DNA of 64,000 nucleotides, from the NCBI RefSeq assembly GCF_029867415.1, contig NC_081185.1:85657452-85721451 (forward strand), written 5' to 3'. The position numbers and the translations under genes were made by a program. This document shows, piece by piece, positions 41,825 to 53,542 of the stretch. The notes below the pieces were generated by a model. It worked only from the letters and a program-made list of their open reading frames with translations. It ran no database searches and was not told the origin of the DNA. The DNA is from Vicia villosa (Eukaryota; Streptophyta; Magnoliopsida; Fabales; Fabaceae). How positions within the stretch are numbered: position 1 is the first letter of the stretch; each line of letters begins with the position of its first letter.

Positions 41825-43375
41825 TGATCGGTAAAATAACAAGTGTACTATTTTGCCTCTGTAGTAATAATAGGGAAATTCCCCGAATGTCGATCTCAAG
41901 GACTGCGTAGTAATATCGAGTTCAAATTATAGATCAATTAAACAAAAAATAATATTGGGGTTTTGTTTGCAAATTGTCACTAAACAATAATTAAAATAAG
42001 CAGAAAAGTAAATTGGCTTTTTGACAAATATGAGTATTATGCTAAGGGTATAGTGTGTGATTGTTCCTGTAATAACCTTGGATTTAGATCTCTTCAACAA
42101 GTTCATAACCTTTAATTACCGCCCTTTAGATTATTTTCCCCTAATTCCTTAGCGGGAAAACCTTTGAACATTCATCCTAAATCCTAAGTCCTTAGAGAAT
42201 TATGATGAAATCAAGCCTTTATGTTATCAAGAGATAACCGGTAACTATAGGGTATCCCTAGTCCTAGGTGATATCTACTATAGTCTAATCGTACAAAAAC
42301 CTTAACAACCGCTGTCCAGCTGGTTGTTAACCGTAAATCTATCTTGTTGGTCCGACAAAGAAAGCATAAAAACCTTGTACAATTAAATTAAAAAAGAAAA
42401 CAATCTATTGATGAACTCAGGAATTCAAAATCATTACAGAATCAAATCAGGGACACCCCCTAGCATTAGGATTTAGTTACTCATATTGTTCAAAGAAAAC
42501 AAAATATAAAATAGAGACATTACAAGAATTGAGATGAAAGTTGATCTTCAATTGCTTCCGTTCATGAAGACCTTCTTCTCTCCCAAACCCTTGTTTTCTC
42601 CAATCTTCAATCGTGTCTTCTCCTAGCCAAAAAGTCCTCTAATTCATCGTTAAAACTCTTCTAAATAGTGCAAACTCACTTAGGTTGGTTAGAAGTACCC
42701 AAAATGCCCCTTGGGTCAACACTTAATAAAAAATCACAAAAATCAGCAAAATCAGCGTTTTAGCCAACACTGGCCGTGTCAGGCAACACGGGTGGCCGTG
42801 TTGGCCTCCTGGACTTAATTTTTCAAAATCACACTCAGCACTGCTAACACGGGTGGCCGTGTTAGGTAACACGGGCCGTGTTGGTCCTTAACTTCAGAAT
42901 TTGGATTTGCGTTCTTCATGAAAGTTGTAGCCCTTTTCGTTAGCGAAATTTTGCCACCGGAACCGCGTCATTCCGAGTTACGAAGCTCCAGTTATGATCA
43001 AAATACTACACGCCTGTCACGATAAGAAACATGCTGAAAATTTCTAGATCTCACACTTGCTAACACGAGCCGTGTCAGCCCCGTGAATTTCATCTCTTTT
43101 GCATTTTCTTGGCCACGCTTCATCCTAACACGGCCAGTTTTAGGTGACACAGGTGGTCGTGTCAGACCTCATGTAGCTTGATTTTTCACTTCCTTCGAAA
43201 CTCTCCTTTTTGTACTTTTTCGCATTGATTTGTCTCGATTTATTCCTTTGAGCCTGCAAACAGTAAAATACACAACCATAGCATAAAATGTAGAAGAATG
43301 AAGTAAAGCACTTGACAATATAAAGCAAAGACGACTAAAATCAACGGTAAATAAACGTGTAAAAACCACTGATCA
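41825..43375 (-). repeat. array LTR 2
   Basis: 1551 bp, internal LTR shared by interiors 1 and 2. Confidence 0.93.
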
Positions 43376-44492
43376 AACTCCCCCAAACTTAAACCGTTGC
43401 TTGACCTCAAGCGACAATTACAAAAATTAATGAACTTCAAAGCACACGGTGTTCATACGTGAGATATCCGTCTGTATTGATCAAGAAACAGTTGGTTCGG
43501 CATTCACATGACGCGACGAGTTTCTGTTACCACATTAAACCTCAAGCTCCCGTTTCGGATACCTCTCCAACTATGCTTTGCACTTAAGTCTTTTTCCGAT
43601 TTTCCTCCTCTTTCATTCGGACAATCATATTAAGGCACTGCATTTCTTATAATAATCATTACCTGCATGAGACGAATCGAGGCTTCTTATTTTCTTTTCT
43701 TGGCACCAAACTAGCAGCATTGGCTACTTTTTATTACCGATGAAATTTTCAAACTTTGCAGTTATATATTGTCCTTTTGGACGACGTTTGGGGATCAATC
43801 TCCTTTGGGCTGAATAACCGGGTGAGGGTTACCCAACTTAGCGAGCCGATTGCCTTTTACCGCCTTTTCATCATTTGGTGCCAACTTTATATCTCTTTTT
43901 TTTTCAACCAGTCATCATGCAAGTGAATCTGAATTATGCCAGACTGTATCAATAAACTACTCAAAAAGTACTTCTCAGGAGATAAGTACTATGGTGCAAA
44001 TCTACACGTTAAACTCGTATCGCTTTTAGGGAATCAAGGGTGTTTAAACAAACCTCTTCTTGTCACATTATTCCGAACTTCCTGTCCTCAAACAATCCTC
44101 GCTTCATCTCTATATACTATTCTCGATCGCTCTTTAGGATCAAAAACTCTTCAACAAAAATTAAAATTTCGGTCAAAATTTGGGAAGAACTCAATGTTTG
44201 GTTTTACACATCATAACAAAAACATAAAAATAAAAATGAAAGAGTAAATCCTCCCCCAAACTTGAACTAAACATTGGCCCCAATGTTTCAGAACAAGCCC
44301 GAGAGGGGTGACTCACAGAGGGTAGTGCAACTCTAACTGCAGCTTCCTAGCATTCACCAGAAAGTCCCCCTTTTTATTTCCTGAAACAAAAACAAGCAAA
44401 CACAAAAAGAAAACTAAGTTGTTAAAAGCATGGGTTGCCTCCCACGAAGCGCTTCGTTTAACGTCGCATGGCTCGACGATCCATTCCCCTTG

Positions 44493-45083
44493 TTAGGGTG
44501 GCATATATGATACAAAGAACACATCATCTTTTTTCTTTCTTTTGTTTGGTAGCAATCCCATGAACTTAAAGTACCGATGATGTTGCTCCCAAATCCTTTT
44601 CAGCTTGATTTTATTGAACAAGGCATAAATGTCTTCCAATACTTTGTCAATTTCTTGTCTTTCATCTGCCTTGTTGTAAAAATAGTTTTTGGGGATACTC
44701 TTTTGTTGAAAATTTTCTTGTTGGATGTCCACATCTTCACAAATTGTTAAATTTGTGGTTTTATCCAAAACTCGATCATCTTCAAGTTTCTTTATTTCTT
44801 CTTCCCCATATTTCTTTTTTACCTCAAGTTCTTCTATTCTTACTGCATCCTCTTCATCTGAAGTTAAGCATTTTTCTTCTGGTTCCACATACTCTTCTTC
44901 CAATTGTAACTTTCTCCAAATAAACCTATCTGGATAAAAGTTAGCTTCCTTACATTCATTCATAAGGATTCTTACCTCCCTCTTATATGCTTTGAAAATT
45001 TTAGTCGCCTCTTCCAAGGTGACTCCTGAATCAGGCGACCAACATGCAGGAGATACAGGTGGCAATGTATCAAAACAATACAT
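44493..45083 (-). CDS. ~196-aa protein, array unit 2 copy
   Basis: Same protein as 41017-41607, with an identical predicted translation. ATG at 45083. Preservation of the frame in all copies mainly reflects their very recent duplication rather than selection. Confidence 0.65.
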   Translation of the reverse strand: MYCFDTLPPVSPACWSPDSGVTLEEATKIFKAYKREVRILMNECKEANFYPDRFIWRKLQLEEEYVEPEEKCLTSDEEDAVRIEELEVKKKYGEEEIKKLEDDRVLDKTTNLTICEDVDIQQENFQQKSIPKNYFYNKADERQEIDKVLEDIYALFNKIKLKRIWEQHHRYFKFMGLLPNKRKKKDDVFFVSYMPP

Positions 45084-45274
45084 AGCTACAAAACTCAGAC
45101 AATTTGTTAGTAGCAAAGTATAGAAGAATTCATGAAGCAAAAATAATCAACCTTTTTTTTCTTTTTTTTTTATAATAAAATCAAATTCAAATAAACAAAA
45201 ACTTAAAACAAAATTTTAGCTGACGAGCAACAAAATTTCAATTGAACTAAAATTAAAACTCTATATTTTGGCAG

Positions 45275-45292
45275 TCCCCGGCAACGGCGCCA
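45275..45292 (-). other. primer binding site, array unit 2
   Basis: Identical to 41801-41818. Confidence 0.88.
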
Positions 45293-45298
45293 AAAACT

Positions 45299-46849
45299 TG
45301 ATCGGTAAAATAACAAGTGTACTATTTTGCCTCTGTAGTAATAATAGGGAAATTCCCCGAATGTCGATCTCAAGGACTGCGTAGTAATATCGAGTTCAAA
45401 TTATAGATCAATTAAACAAAAAATAATATTGGGGTTTTGTTTGCAAATTGTCACTAAACAATAATTAAAATAAGCAGAAAAGTAAATTGGCTTTTTGACA
45501 AATATGAGTATTATGCTAAGGGTATAGTGTGTGATTGTTCCTGTAATAACCTTGGATTTAGATCTCTTCAACAAGTTCATAACCTTTAATTACCGCCCTT
45601 TAGATTATTTTCCCCTAATTCCTTAGCGGGAAAACCTTTGAACATTCATCCTAAATCCTAAGTCCTTAGAGAATTATGATGAAATCAAGCCTTTATGTTA
45701 TCAAGAGATAACCGGTAACTATAGGGTATCCCTAGTCCTAGGTGATATCTACTATAGTCTAATCGTACAAAAACCTTAACAACCGCTGTCCAGCTGGTTG
45801 TTAACCGTAAATCTATCTTGTTGGTCCGACAAAGAAAGCATAAAAACCTTGTACAATTAAATTAAAAAAGAAAACAATCTATTGATGAACTCAGGAATTC
45901 AAAATCATTACAGAATCAAATCAGGGACACCCCCTAGCATTAGGATTTAGTTACTCATATTGTTCAAAGAAAACAAAATATAAAATAGAGACATTACAAG
46001 AATTGAGATGAAAGTTGATCTTCAATTGCTTCCGTTCATGAAGACCTTCTTCTCTCCCAAACCCTTGTTTTCTCCAATCTTCAATCGTGTCTTCTCCTAG
46101 CCAAAAAGTCCTCTAATTCATCGTTAAAACTCTTCTAAATAGTGCAAACTCACTTAGGTTGGTTAGAAGTACCCAAAATGCCCCTTGGGTCAACACTTAA
46201 TAAAAAATCACAAAAATCAGCAAAATCAGCGTTTTAGCCAACACTGGCCGTGTCAGGCAACACGGGTGGCCGTGTTGGCCTCCTGGACTTAATTTTTCAA
46301 AATCACACTCAGCACTGCTAACACGGGTGGCCGTGTTAGGTAACACGGGCCGTGTTGGTCCTTAACTTCAGAATTTGGATTTGCGTTCTTCATGAAAGTT
46401 GTAGCCCTTTTCGTTAGCGAAATTTTGCCACCGGAACCGCGTCATTCCGAGTTACGAAGCTCCAGTTATGATCAAAATACTACACGCCTGTCACGATAAG
46501 AAACATGCTGAAAATTTCTAGATCTCACACTTGCTAACACGAGCCGTGTCAGCCCCGTGAATTTCATCTCTTTTGCATTTTCTTGGCCACGCTTCATCCT
46601 AACACGGCCAGTTTTAGGTGACACAGGTGGTCGTGTCAGACCTCATGTAGCTTGATTTTTCACTTCCTTCGAAACTCTCCTTTTTGTACTTTTTCGCATT
46701 GATTTGTCTCGATTTATTCCTTTGAGCCTGCAAACAGTAAAATACACAACCATAGCATAAAATGTAGAAGAATGAAGTAAAGCACTTGACAATATAAAGC
46801 AAAGACGACTAAAATCAACGGTAAATAAACGTGTAAAAACCACTGATCA
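45299..46849 (-). repeat. array LTR 3
   Basis: 1551 bp, internal LTR shared by interiors 2 and 3. Confidence 0.93.
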
Positions 46850-47966
46850 AACTCCCCCAAACTTAAACCGTTGCTTGACCTCAAGCGACAATTACAAAAA
46901 TTAATGAACTTCAAAGCACACGGTGTTCATACGTGAGATATCCGTCTGTATTGATCAAGAAACAGTTGGTTCGGCATTCACATGACGCGACGAGTTTCTG
47001 TTACCACATTAAACCTCAAGCTCCCGTTTCGGATACCTCTCCAACTATGCTTTGCACTTAAGTCTTTTTCCGATTTTCCTCCTCTTTCATTCGGACAATC
47101 ATATTAAGGCACTGCATTTCTTATAATAATCATTACCTGCATGAGACGAATCGAGGCTTCTTATTTTCTTTTCTTGGCACCAAACTAGCAGCATTGGCTA
47201 CTTTTTATTACCGATGAAATTTTCAAACTTTGCAGTTATATATTGTCCTTTTGGACGACGTTTGGGGATCAATCTCCTTTGGGCTGAATAACCGGGTGAG
47301 GGTTACCCAACTTAGCGAGCCGATTGCCTTTTACCGCCTTTTCATCATTTGGTGCCAACTTTATATCTCTTTTTTTTTCAACCAGTCATCATGCAAGTGA
47401 ATCTGAATTATGCCAGACTGTATCAATAAACTACTCAAAAAGTACTTCTCAGGAGATAAGTACTATGGTGCAAATCTACACGTTAAACTCGTATCGCTTT
47501 TAGGGAATCAAGGGTGTTTAAACAAACCTCTTCTTGTCACATTATTCCGAACTTCCTGTCCTCAAACAATCCTCGCTTCATCTCTATATACTATTCTCGA
47601 TCGCTCTTTAGGATCAAAAACTCTTCAACAAAAATTAAAATTTCGGTCAAAATTTGGGAAGAACTCAATGTTTGGTTTTACACATCATAACAAAAACATA
47701 AAAATAAAAATGAAAGAGTAAATCCTCCCCCAAACTTGAACTAAACATTGGCCCCAATGTTTCAGAACAAGCCCGAGAGGGGTGACTCACAGAGGGTAGT
47801 GCAACTCTAACTGCAGCTTCCTAGCATTCACCAGAAAGTCCCCCTTTTTATTTCCTGAAACAAAAACAAGCAAACACAAAAAGAAAACTAAGTTGTTAAA
47901 AGCATGGGTTGCCTCCCACGAAGCGCTTCGTTTAACGTCGCATGGCTCGACGATCCATTCCCCTTG

Positions 47967-48557
47967 TTAGGGTGGCATATATGATACAAAGAACACATCA
48001 TCTTTTTTCTTTCTTTTGTTTGGTAGCAATCCCATGAACTTAAAGTACCGATGATGTTGCTCCCAAATCCTTTTCAGCTTGATTTTATTGAACAAGGCAT
48101 AAATGTCTTCCAATACTTTGTCAATTTCTTGTCTTTCATCTGCCTTGTTGTAAAAATAGTTTTTGGGGATACTCTTTTGTTGAAAATTTTCTTGTTGGAT
48201 GTCCACATCTTCACAAATTGTTAAATTTGTGGTTTTATCCAAAACTCGATCATCTTCAAGTTTCTTTATTTCTTCTTCCCCATATTTCTTTTTTACCTCA
48301 AGTTCTTCTATTCTTACTGCATCCTCTTCATCTGAAGTTAAGCATTTTTCTTCTGGTTCCACATACTCTTCTTCCAATTGTAACTTTCTCCAAATAAACC
48401 TATCTGGATAAAAGTTAGCTTCCTTACATTCATTCATAAGGATTCTTACCTCCCTCTTATATGCTTTGAAAATTTTAGTCGCCTCTTCCAAGGTGACTCC
48501 TGAATCAGGCGACCAACATGCAGGAGATACAGGTGGCAATGTATCAAAACAATACAT
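47967..48557 (-). CDS. ~196-aa protein, array unit 3 copy
   Basis: Same protein as 41017-41607, identical predicted translation, ATG at 48557. This unit lies next to the terminal 5' LTR (48773-50323), so it is the one that LTR would transcribe first. Confidence 0.65.
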   Translation of the reverse strand: MYCFDTLPPVSPACWSPDSGVTLEEATKIFKAYKREVRILMNECKEANFYPDRFIWRKLQLEEEYVEPEEKCLTSDEEDAVRIEELEVKKKYGEEEIKKLEDDRVLDKTTNLTICEDVDIQQENFQQKSIPKNYFYNKADERQEIDKVLEDIYALFNKIKLKRIWEQHHRYFKFMGLLPNKRKKKDDVFFVSYMPP

Positions 48558-48748
48558 AGCTACAAAACTCAGACAATTTGTTAGTAGCAAAGTATAGAAG
48601 AATTCATGAAGCAAAAATAATCAACCTTTTTTTTCTTTTTTTTTTATAATAAAATCAAATTCAAATAAACAAAAACTTAAAACAAAATTTTAGCTGACGA
48701 GCAACAAAATTTCAATTGAACTAAAATTAAAACTCTATATTTTGGCAG

Positions 48749-48766
48749 TCCCCGGCAACGGCGCCA
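48749..48766 (-). other. primer binding site, array unit 3
   Basis: Identical to 41801-41818, next to the terminal 5' LTR. Confidence 0.88.
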
Positions 48767-48772
48767 AAAACT

Positions 48773-50323
48773 TGATCGGTAAAATAACAAGTGTACTATT
48801 TTGCCTCTGTAGTAATAATAGGGAAATTCCCCGAATGTCGATCTCAAGGACTGCGTAGTAATATCGAGTTCAAATTATAGATCAATTAAACAAAAAATAA
48901 TATTGGGGTTTTGTTTGCAAATTGTCACTAAACAATAATTAAAATAAGCAGAAAAGTAAATTGGCTTTTTGACAAATATGAGTATTATGCTAAGGGTATA
49001 GTGTGTGATTGTTCCTGTAATAACCTTGGATTTAGATCTCTTCAACAAGTTCATAACCTTTAATTACCGCCCTTTAGATTATTTTCCCCTAATTCCTTAG
49101 CGGGAAAACCTTTGAACATTCATCCTAAATCCTAAGTCCTTAGAGAATTATGATGAAATCAAGCCTTTATGTTATCAAGAGATAACCGGTAACTATAGGG
49201 TATCCCTAGTCCTAGGTGATATCTACTATAGTCTAATCGTACAAAAACCTTAACAACCGCTGTCCAGCTGGTTGTTAACCGTAAATCTATCTTGTTGGTC
49301 CGACAAAGAAAGCATAAAAACCTTGTACAATTAAATTAAAAAAGAAAACAATCTATTGATGAACTCAGGAATTCAAAATCATTACAGAATCAAATCAGGG
49401 ACACCCCCTAGCATTAGGATTTAGTTACTCATATTGTTCAAAGAAAACAAAATATAAAATAGAGACATTACAAGAATTGAGATGAAAGTTGATCTTCAAT
49501 TGCTTCCGTTCATGAAGACCTTCTTCTCTCCCAAACCCTTGTTTTCTCCAATCTTCAATCGTGTCTTCTCCTAGCCAAAAAGTCCTCTAATTCATCGTTA
49601 AAACTCTTCTAAATAGTGCAAACTCACTTAGGTTGGTTAGAAGTACCCAAAATGCCCCTTGGGTCAACACTTAATAAAAAATCACAAAAATCAGCAAAAT
49701 CAGCGTTTTAGCCAACACTGGCCGTGTCAGGCAACACGGGTGGCCGTGTTGGCCTCCTGGACTTAATTTTTCAAAATCACACTCAGCACTGCTAACACGG
49801 GTGGCCGTGTTAGGTAACACGGGCCGTGTTGGTCCTTAACTTCAGAATTTGGATTTGCGTTCTTCATGAAAGTTGTAGCCCTTTTCGTTAGCGAAATTTT
49901 GCCACCGGAACCGCGTCATTCCGAGTTACGAAGCTCCAGTTATGATCAAAATACTACACGCCTGTCACGATAAGAAACATGCTGAAAATTTCTAGATCTC
50001 ACACTTGCTAACACGAGCCGTGTCAGCCCCGTGAATTTCATCTCTTTTGCATTTTCTTGGCCACGCTTCATCCTAACACGGCCAGTTTTAGGTGACACAG
50101 GTGGTCGTGTCAGACCTCATGTAGCTTGATTTTTCACTTCCTTCGAAACTCTCCTTTTTGTACTTTTTCGCATTGATTTGTCTCGATTTATTCCTTTGAG
50201 CCTGCAAACAGTAAAATACACAACCATAGCATAAAATGTAGAAGAATGAAGTAAAGCACTTGACAATATAAAGCAAAGACGACTAAAATCAACGGTAAAT
50301 AAACGTGTAAAAACCACTGATCA
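48773..50323 (-). repeat. array LTR 4 (terminal, 5' side)
   Basis: 1551 bp, the only LTR flanked on its outer side by chimeric-element gag sequence; TSD TTTGC follows. Confidence 0.93.
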
Positions 50324-50717
50324 TTTGCGACACTTGATTTGTGTACAAATACGATGCTTCTTCTACATCCTTCTCAACAAGTTCTGAAATTGGATATAAA
50401 GACTCCGTAACACTTTCCTCCACCAAGGATGATAACTCTTGGACCAATTCCTCTTCCTCATCAGAAATCGGTAAAATCTCTCTCCATTCAGATTTAAAAT
50501 GCCAAAGAAACACACTAGTGAAAGTATCCCAACAAGATGGTGGATGAAGTTGAGACCTCCAAAGCCACCATCGAAGAGCATGACCTCGAAATGATGTGAT
50601 AGCTTTTACCACTTTTAATGTTTCCCTTGTTCCTTGCTCTTTGAAAAATTTCTCAACACAAAGAATCCACCAGTAGGCATCTTCTTCTTCTTCTCCATAG
50701 AACACTGGAAGTGCCAT
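50324..50717 (-). CDS. gag: gag-like N-terminus of the chimeric element ORF, cut by the tandem array
   Basis: ATG at 50717, 21 nt beyond the PBS. The ~130 residues include PVFYGEEEEDAYWWI, VEKFFKEQ, the LRWW-type run and WDTFTSVFLWHF, resembling plant retrotransposon gag (usually P-x-F-D-G-E-D...W...F, then WW and W-x-x-F). The frame is in phase with 35618-38335 across the 5-bp TSD: the codon split by the insertion is restored when the array and one TSD copy are ignored. The original ORF was therefore ~1,040 codons. Confidence 0.78.
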
Positions 50718-50737
50718 ATAATTGGGGAGAATGAGAT

Positions 50738-50755
50738 CGAAATGAAAGCACCAAT
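50738..50755 (-). other. primer binding site of chimeric element
   Basis: Minus-strand ATTGGTGCTTTCATTTCG directly after the 5' LTR. The TTGGTGCTTTCAT form is common in plant gypsy elements. The tRNA partner was not determined. Confidence 0.6.
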
Positions 50756-51055
50756 TGATAGGAAGATTCCTACCAAACTATGAAATTAGGGTTGTCTACA
50801 CTAAAGGGGAAGAACACTACAAGCTAAGAGAATAAAAGATAAAATAAACTTTGATTTTTTTCATTGATTGATTTGTAATGTGTCAATGACACTACATATA
50901 TAATGTAACTAATGGGCCAATAACTAAAATGCCCAAATACTAGTGGAAACCCAATTCAATAACAATTGAACTAAAATACCAACTAATATAAAACCTTAAC
51001 TTAATAATTCTAATTAAACTGAAAATATTAAAATATAACTAAATACTCTCTATCA
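50756..51055 (-). repeat. 5' LTR of chimeric element
   Basis: 300 bp, ends TGATAGG/TATCA; pairs with 35196-35495; followed by TSD ATCAC. Confidence 0.92.
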
Positions 51056-51060
51056 ATCAC

Positions 51061-51618
51061 CCATCATAAATTTCATGAACACTAAATATTTTTTCTTTTG
51101 ATTGTTTAAATTATTTTTCCATGGCTTTATGCCTAAAATGTTTTAATTTTGATTTTCTAGATTAGATATTTGGTTCAATGAAATTTTATCAATTACATTT
51201 AAATAAAAGAGATATTTAGATCTATTATATATGAAATATGATATAAGGTTCTTAGAATTTAGTTTAAATAAATACATTTTGCACTCGTCACATAAAAATA
51301 GAGTATAAATTTCTTAAAAGTAAGAGTAATATTTAATGTTTACCTTCTTATATGGTGTAATATGCCCTGTTTTTATTCTTGTTTTTAAACGGAGTAACTT
51401 CTATATACATATCTCACCTAATGAGTTTAAAATCATTTTCCTCCATTAACGGACAAAGATTTTTATCTATGGTTGTGATTTATGTTTGAAGGATAAGATT
51501 ATACTTGTTAGTTGTTTATTTTGAAGGCAGTTCCATGATATTAATACTAGGGGGTGGTAAATCGGGTGCGCTTCCTGGACCTTTCCTTTACGCCCACATC
51601 TTTTGATATTAAAATAAA
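51061..51618. other. AT-rich flank, nothing recognised
   Basis: No ORF, repeat or RNA gene that I can support. This is the right flank of the chimeric element insertion and the left flank of the MULE. Confidence 0.6.
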
Positions 51619-51687
51619 GAGAATTTCTTTTCTGACCCCTACCTTCTTATCACCCGTGACAAAAATCTTAAAATATCTTTAAAGTTC

Positions 51688-51905
51688 AGAAGTTCAGAAA
51701 TGCATTTCCGAAATCACTTTTTTATGAGAAAAAATATGGTTTCGGAAATGCACTTCCCAAATTTTTTTTTTTGAAAAAAACTGATTTCGGAAATGTCCAT
51801 CCAAAATAAAGTTATATTTCAGAAAATAAGTGAATTCGAAAGTGCATCTCCGAATTCACCCCCCTTGGAAGAATTCGGAAATGTACTTCCGAAATAATGT
51901 CTGAT
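51688..51905. repeat. TTCGGAAATGCATTTCCGAA-type palindromes, left MULE end
   Basis: About five diverged copies near 51700, 51748, 51795, 51848 and 51888, with another pair at 52457-52520. Spacing is ~40-50 bp. The right end (55508-55560, 55806-55988) has a matching set, so this is an extended subterminal repeat region. Confidence 0.75.
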
Positions 51906-52084
51906 ACAGAAAAAAAATTACAAACAACAACGATTCGATTTATTTAAAGCATGAAGATTACAAACATCACATTACATAAAATTAAAATTACATATTGTTA
52001 AACACGGGTAATTGACGATGAGTCAATATTTTGATAACGTCGGCTCCCGATCTTTGAAGTTTCGCATCTAACTCGATCGGACCC

Positions 52085-52354
52085 TTAAAATCGGTCGAAA
52101 GTTGTCCACAAAACTGCAAAATCTTCGTCGTTCTTGACTTCAAATGGGGTGAACTGAACATCTCCCTCGTCATTAAGCGATGGCGAGCGGTACTCAAGCT
52201 TGACAACCTTCCGATTTTCTGGATATTGCAATAGAGTGTTGAGCATTGTTATCAATTCCGAGAACGGCGTGTCGCGTGAGAAGCGGAATTGGAACGACAT
52301 CGAGTAGCCACTGGTGAAGTAGACAAATGCTAGGTGGACGTAGGTTTGTGTCAT
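52085..52354 (-). CDS. 89-aa MULE accessory ORF
   Basis: ATG at 52354 (MTQTYVHLAFVYFTSGYSMS). The C-terminus VQFTPFEVKNDEDFAVLWTT resembles the PB1-like N-terminal module often seen with plant MULE transposases (from memory). It lies downstream of the transposase frame in a separate ORF. It could be a fragment or an independent small protein; it shows no nonsense codon. Confidence 0.5.
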   Translation of the reverse strand: MTQTYVHLAFVYFTSGYSMSFQFRFSRDTPFSELITMLNTLLQYPENRKVVKLEYRSPSLNDEGDVQFTPFEVKNDEDFAVLWTTFDRF

Positions 52355-52894
52355 TGGTGTTTTGTGGTGTGATGATGATGAAAAAGATTGTGTTGTGTTT
52401 ATAGACTTATTGGAGTAATAATGACCCAAAAAACCTTATCTTGCATTCAGTGGATGTTTCGGAAATGAACTTCCGAAATAAGTTCAAAAACAGCTATATT
52501 TCGAAAATGAACTTCCAAAATTAGTAGAAACAGAAGTGAAATATCAGATTTTGTGCATTGCATTCTGTTTTGAGATAACCATAACAAATACACATAATAA
52601 ATCAAGATAGGCACAACATAAACAATGACAACATTAAACATACTTATATTATATATGTATTGAATCGGTTTGATTTTACATTATAAACGACAATACATAC
52701 AAAAAATGACATGCACTGGTCACTACAAACAAAAAACGGTCCATAAAAACTAAAATTTGCCGAACCAATCGATGACGTTTAAATCTAAAATCGGTATGTT
52801 CTTCGAACGCTCTCTATTTTCCTCACGCTCTTGCTTCATCATTTCTTCAAACTCCGCCATTCTTTCAACAAAAAGATCCGGCCAAGTCTCCGCC

Positions 52895-53509
52895 TCATTT
52901 GTATGATGTGTCGTCCATTGACAAGAAGTGGTCGGTATAGTACACCCCGAGTTCAAAAAAAACTTGCACAAAGTGACGCGATCTTAGATACCCGATACAT
53001 ATGATGAGGCTCGACGCGTCCAAAGGCGGTCGACTATGAAGTGGAAAGAATGTCTCACATAATCCAAATCTCGTCAAATCGACACACACCCGATCGTACG
53101 CACTTGTTATGAGATGACCCATATCGGGGAATGACATCCACTTCGAAACTAGGGCGAGACTGCTTAGTGATGGAACAAGTGAATCATGAAGTTTATCAAA
53201 GTTTTCTTGATTTTCATAGAGTCGATCGTAGATGTCCCTATGCGAAGTCAACTCCGAAATAAGTGCCAGTCGAATAAGAGTGTGATTTTCTTCTCCTTTT
53301 CCGAGCAAACCGGCAACGGCCTGATATCCATAATTGCCTTCGGTGCCAACATCAACTATGTTATCAATATATTTGTGCATAAAAAGTGGCATCTCATCAA
53401 TGGAGATCATTGGAGATTTTTTGATCGGAGGTGTGCGCGGCGGCTTCGAAATACGGGCTCCTTTGTTAGCACTACACTTGGACGTTGGTGTTGGTGAATC
53501 CGGGATCAA
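52895..53509 (-). pseudogene. OTU-like cysteine-protease domain of MULE, catalytic Cys replaced
   Basis: An open block resembling the OTU-like domain fused to some plant MULE proteins: PLFMHKYIDNIVDVGTEGN..., SKWMSFPDMGHLI and LIICIGYLRSRHFVQVFFE. OTU enzymes carry an Asp-Gly-Asn-Cys box; here the run is EGNYGYQA, so the nucleophile is Tyr (codon 53330-53332). The C-terminal His in RHFVQV is kept. No ATG opens this block; it was joined to the transposase frame upstream, so a frameshift separates them. Without the Cys no deubiquitinase or protease activity is expected. Confidence 0.7.
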
Positions 53510-53542
53510 TGCATCAACATCTTCAAAGTAGGAAGGAGATCT

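Larger units (their letters stand above)
38349..50323 (-). mobile_element. tandem array of a non-autonomous gypsy element: 4 LTRs and 3 interiors
   Basis: LTRs at 38349-39899, 41825-43375, 45299-46849 and 48773-50323 (each 1551 bp) alternate with interiors 39900-41824 (1925 bp), 43376-45298 and 46850-48772 (1923 bp each). Repeat periods are 3476, 3474 and 3474 bp. The whole array is bounded by one perfect TSD pair TTTGC (38344-38348, 50324-50328). Copies are almost identical: unit 1 has two extra T's near 41676, LTR 1 differs at 39096, and units 2 and 3 agree with each other. Expansion by unequal LTR recombination after a single insertion is the simplest reading. Confidence 0.93.
35196..51055 (-). 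mobile_element. chimeric LTR retrotransposon (300-bp LTRs) carrying host-gene-like segments, interrupted by a tandem LTR array
   Basis: Identical-length 300-bp LTRs at 35196-35495 and 50756-51055 (TGATAGG...TATCA) are flanked by perfect ATCAC repeats (35191-35195, 51056-51060). Without the 11,975-bp inner insertion the element is ~3.9 kb. It encodes one long minus-strand ORF (a gag-like start, then host-like pieces) and no recognisable protease, RT or integrase. The layout recalls maize Bs1, a gene-capturing LTR element (analogy only). A relative starts at 63548. Confidence 0.88.

Noticed and set aside
38349..50323. Ordinary satellite array or CRISPR-like array
   Set aside because: The repeats have LTR ends, PBS and PPT at each junction and a single TSD; this is a tandem LTR-retroelement.
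38349..50323. Three independent insertions of the same element side by side
   Set aside because: Neighbouring interiors share a single LTR and no TSD lies between units; only the outer ends have TTTGC.
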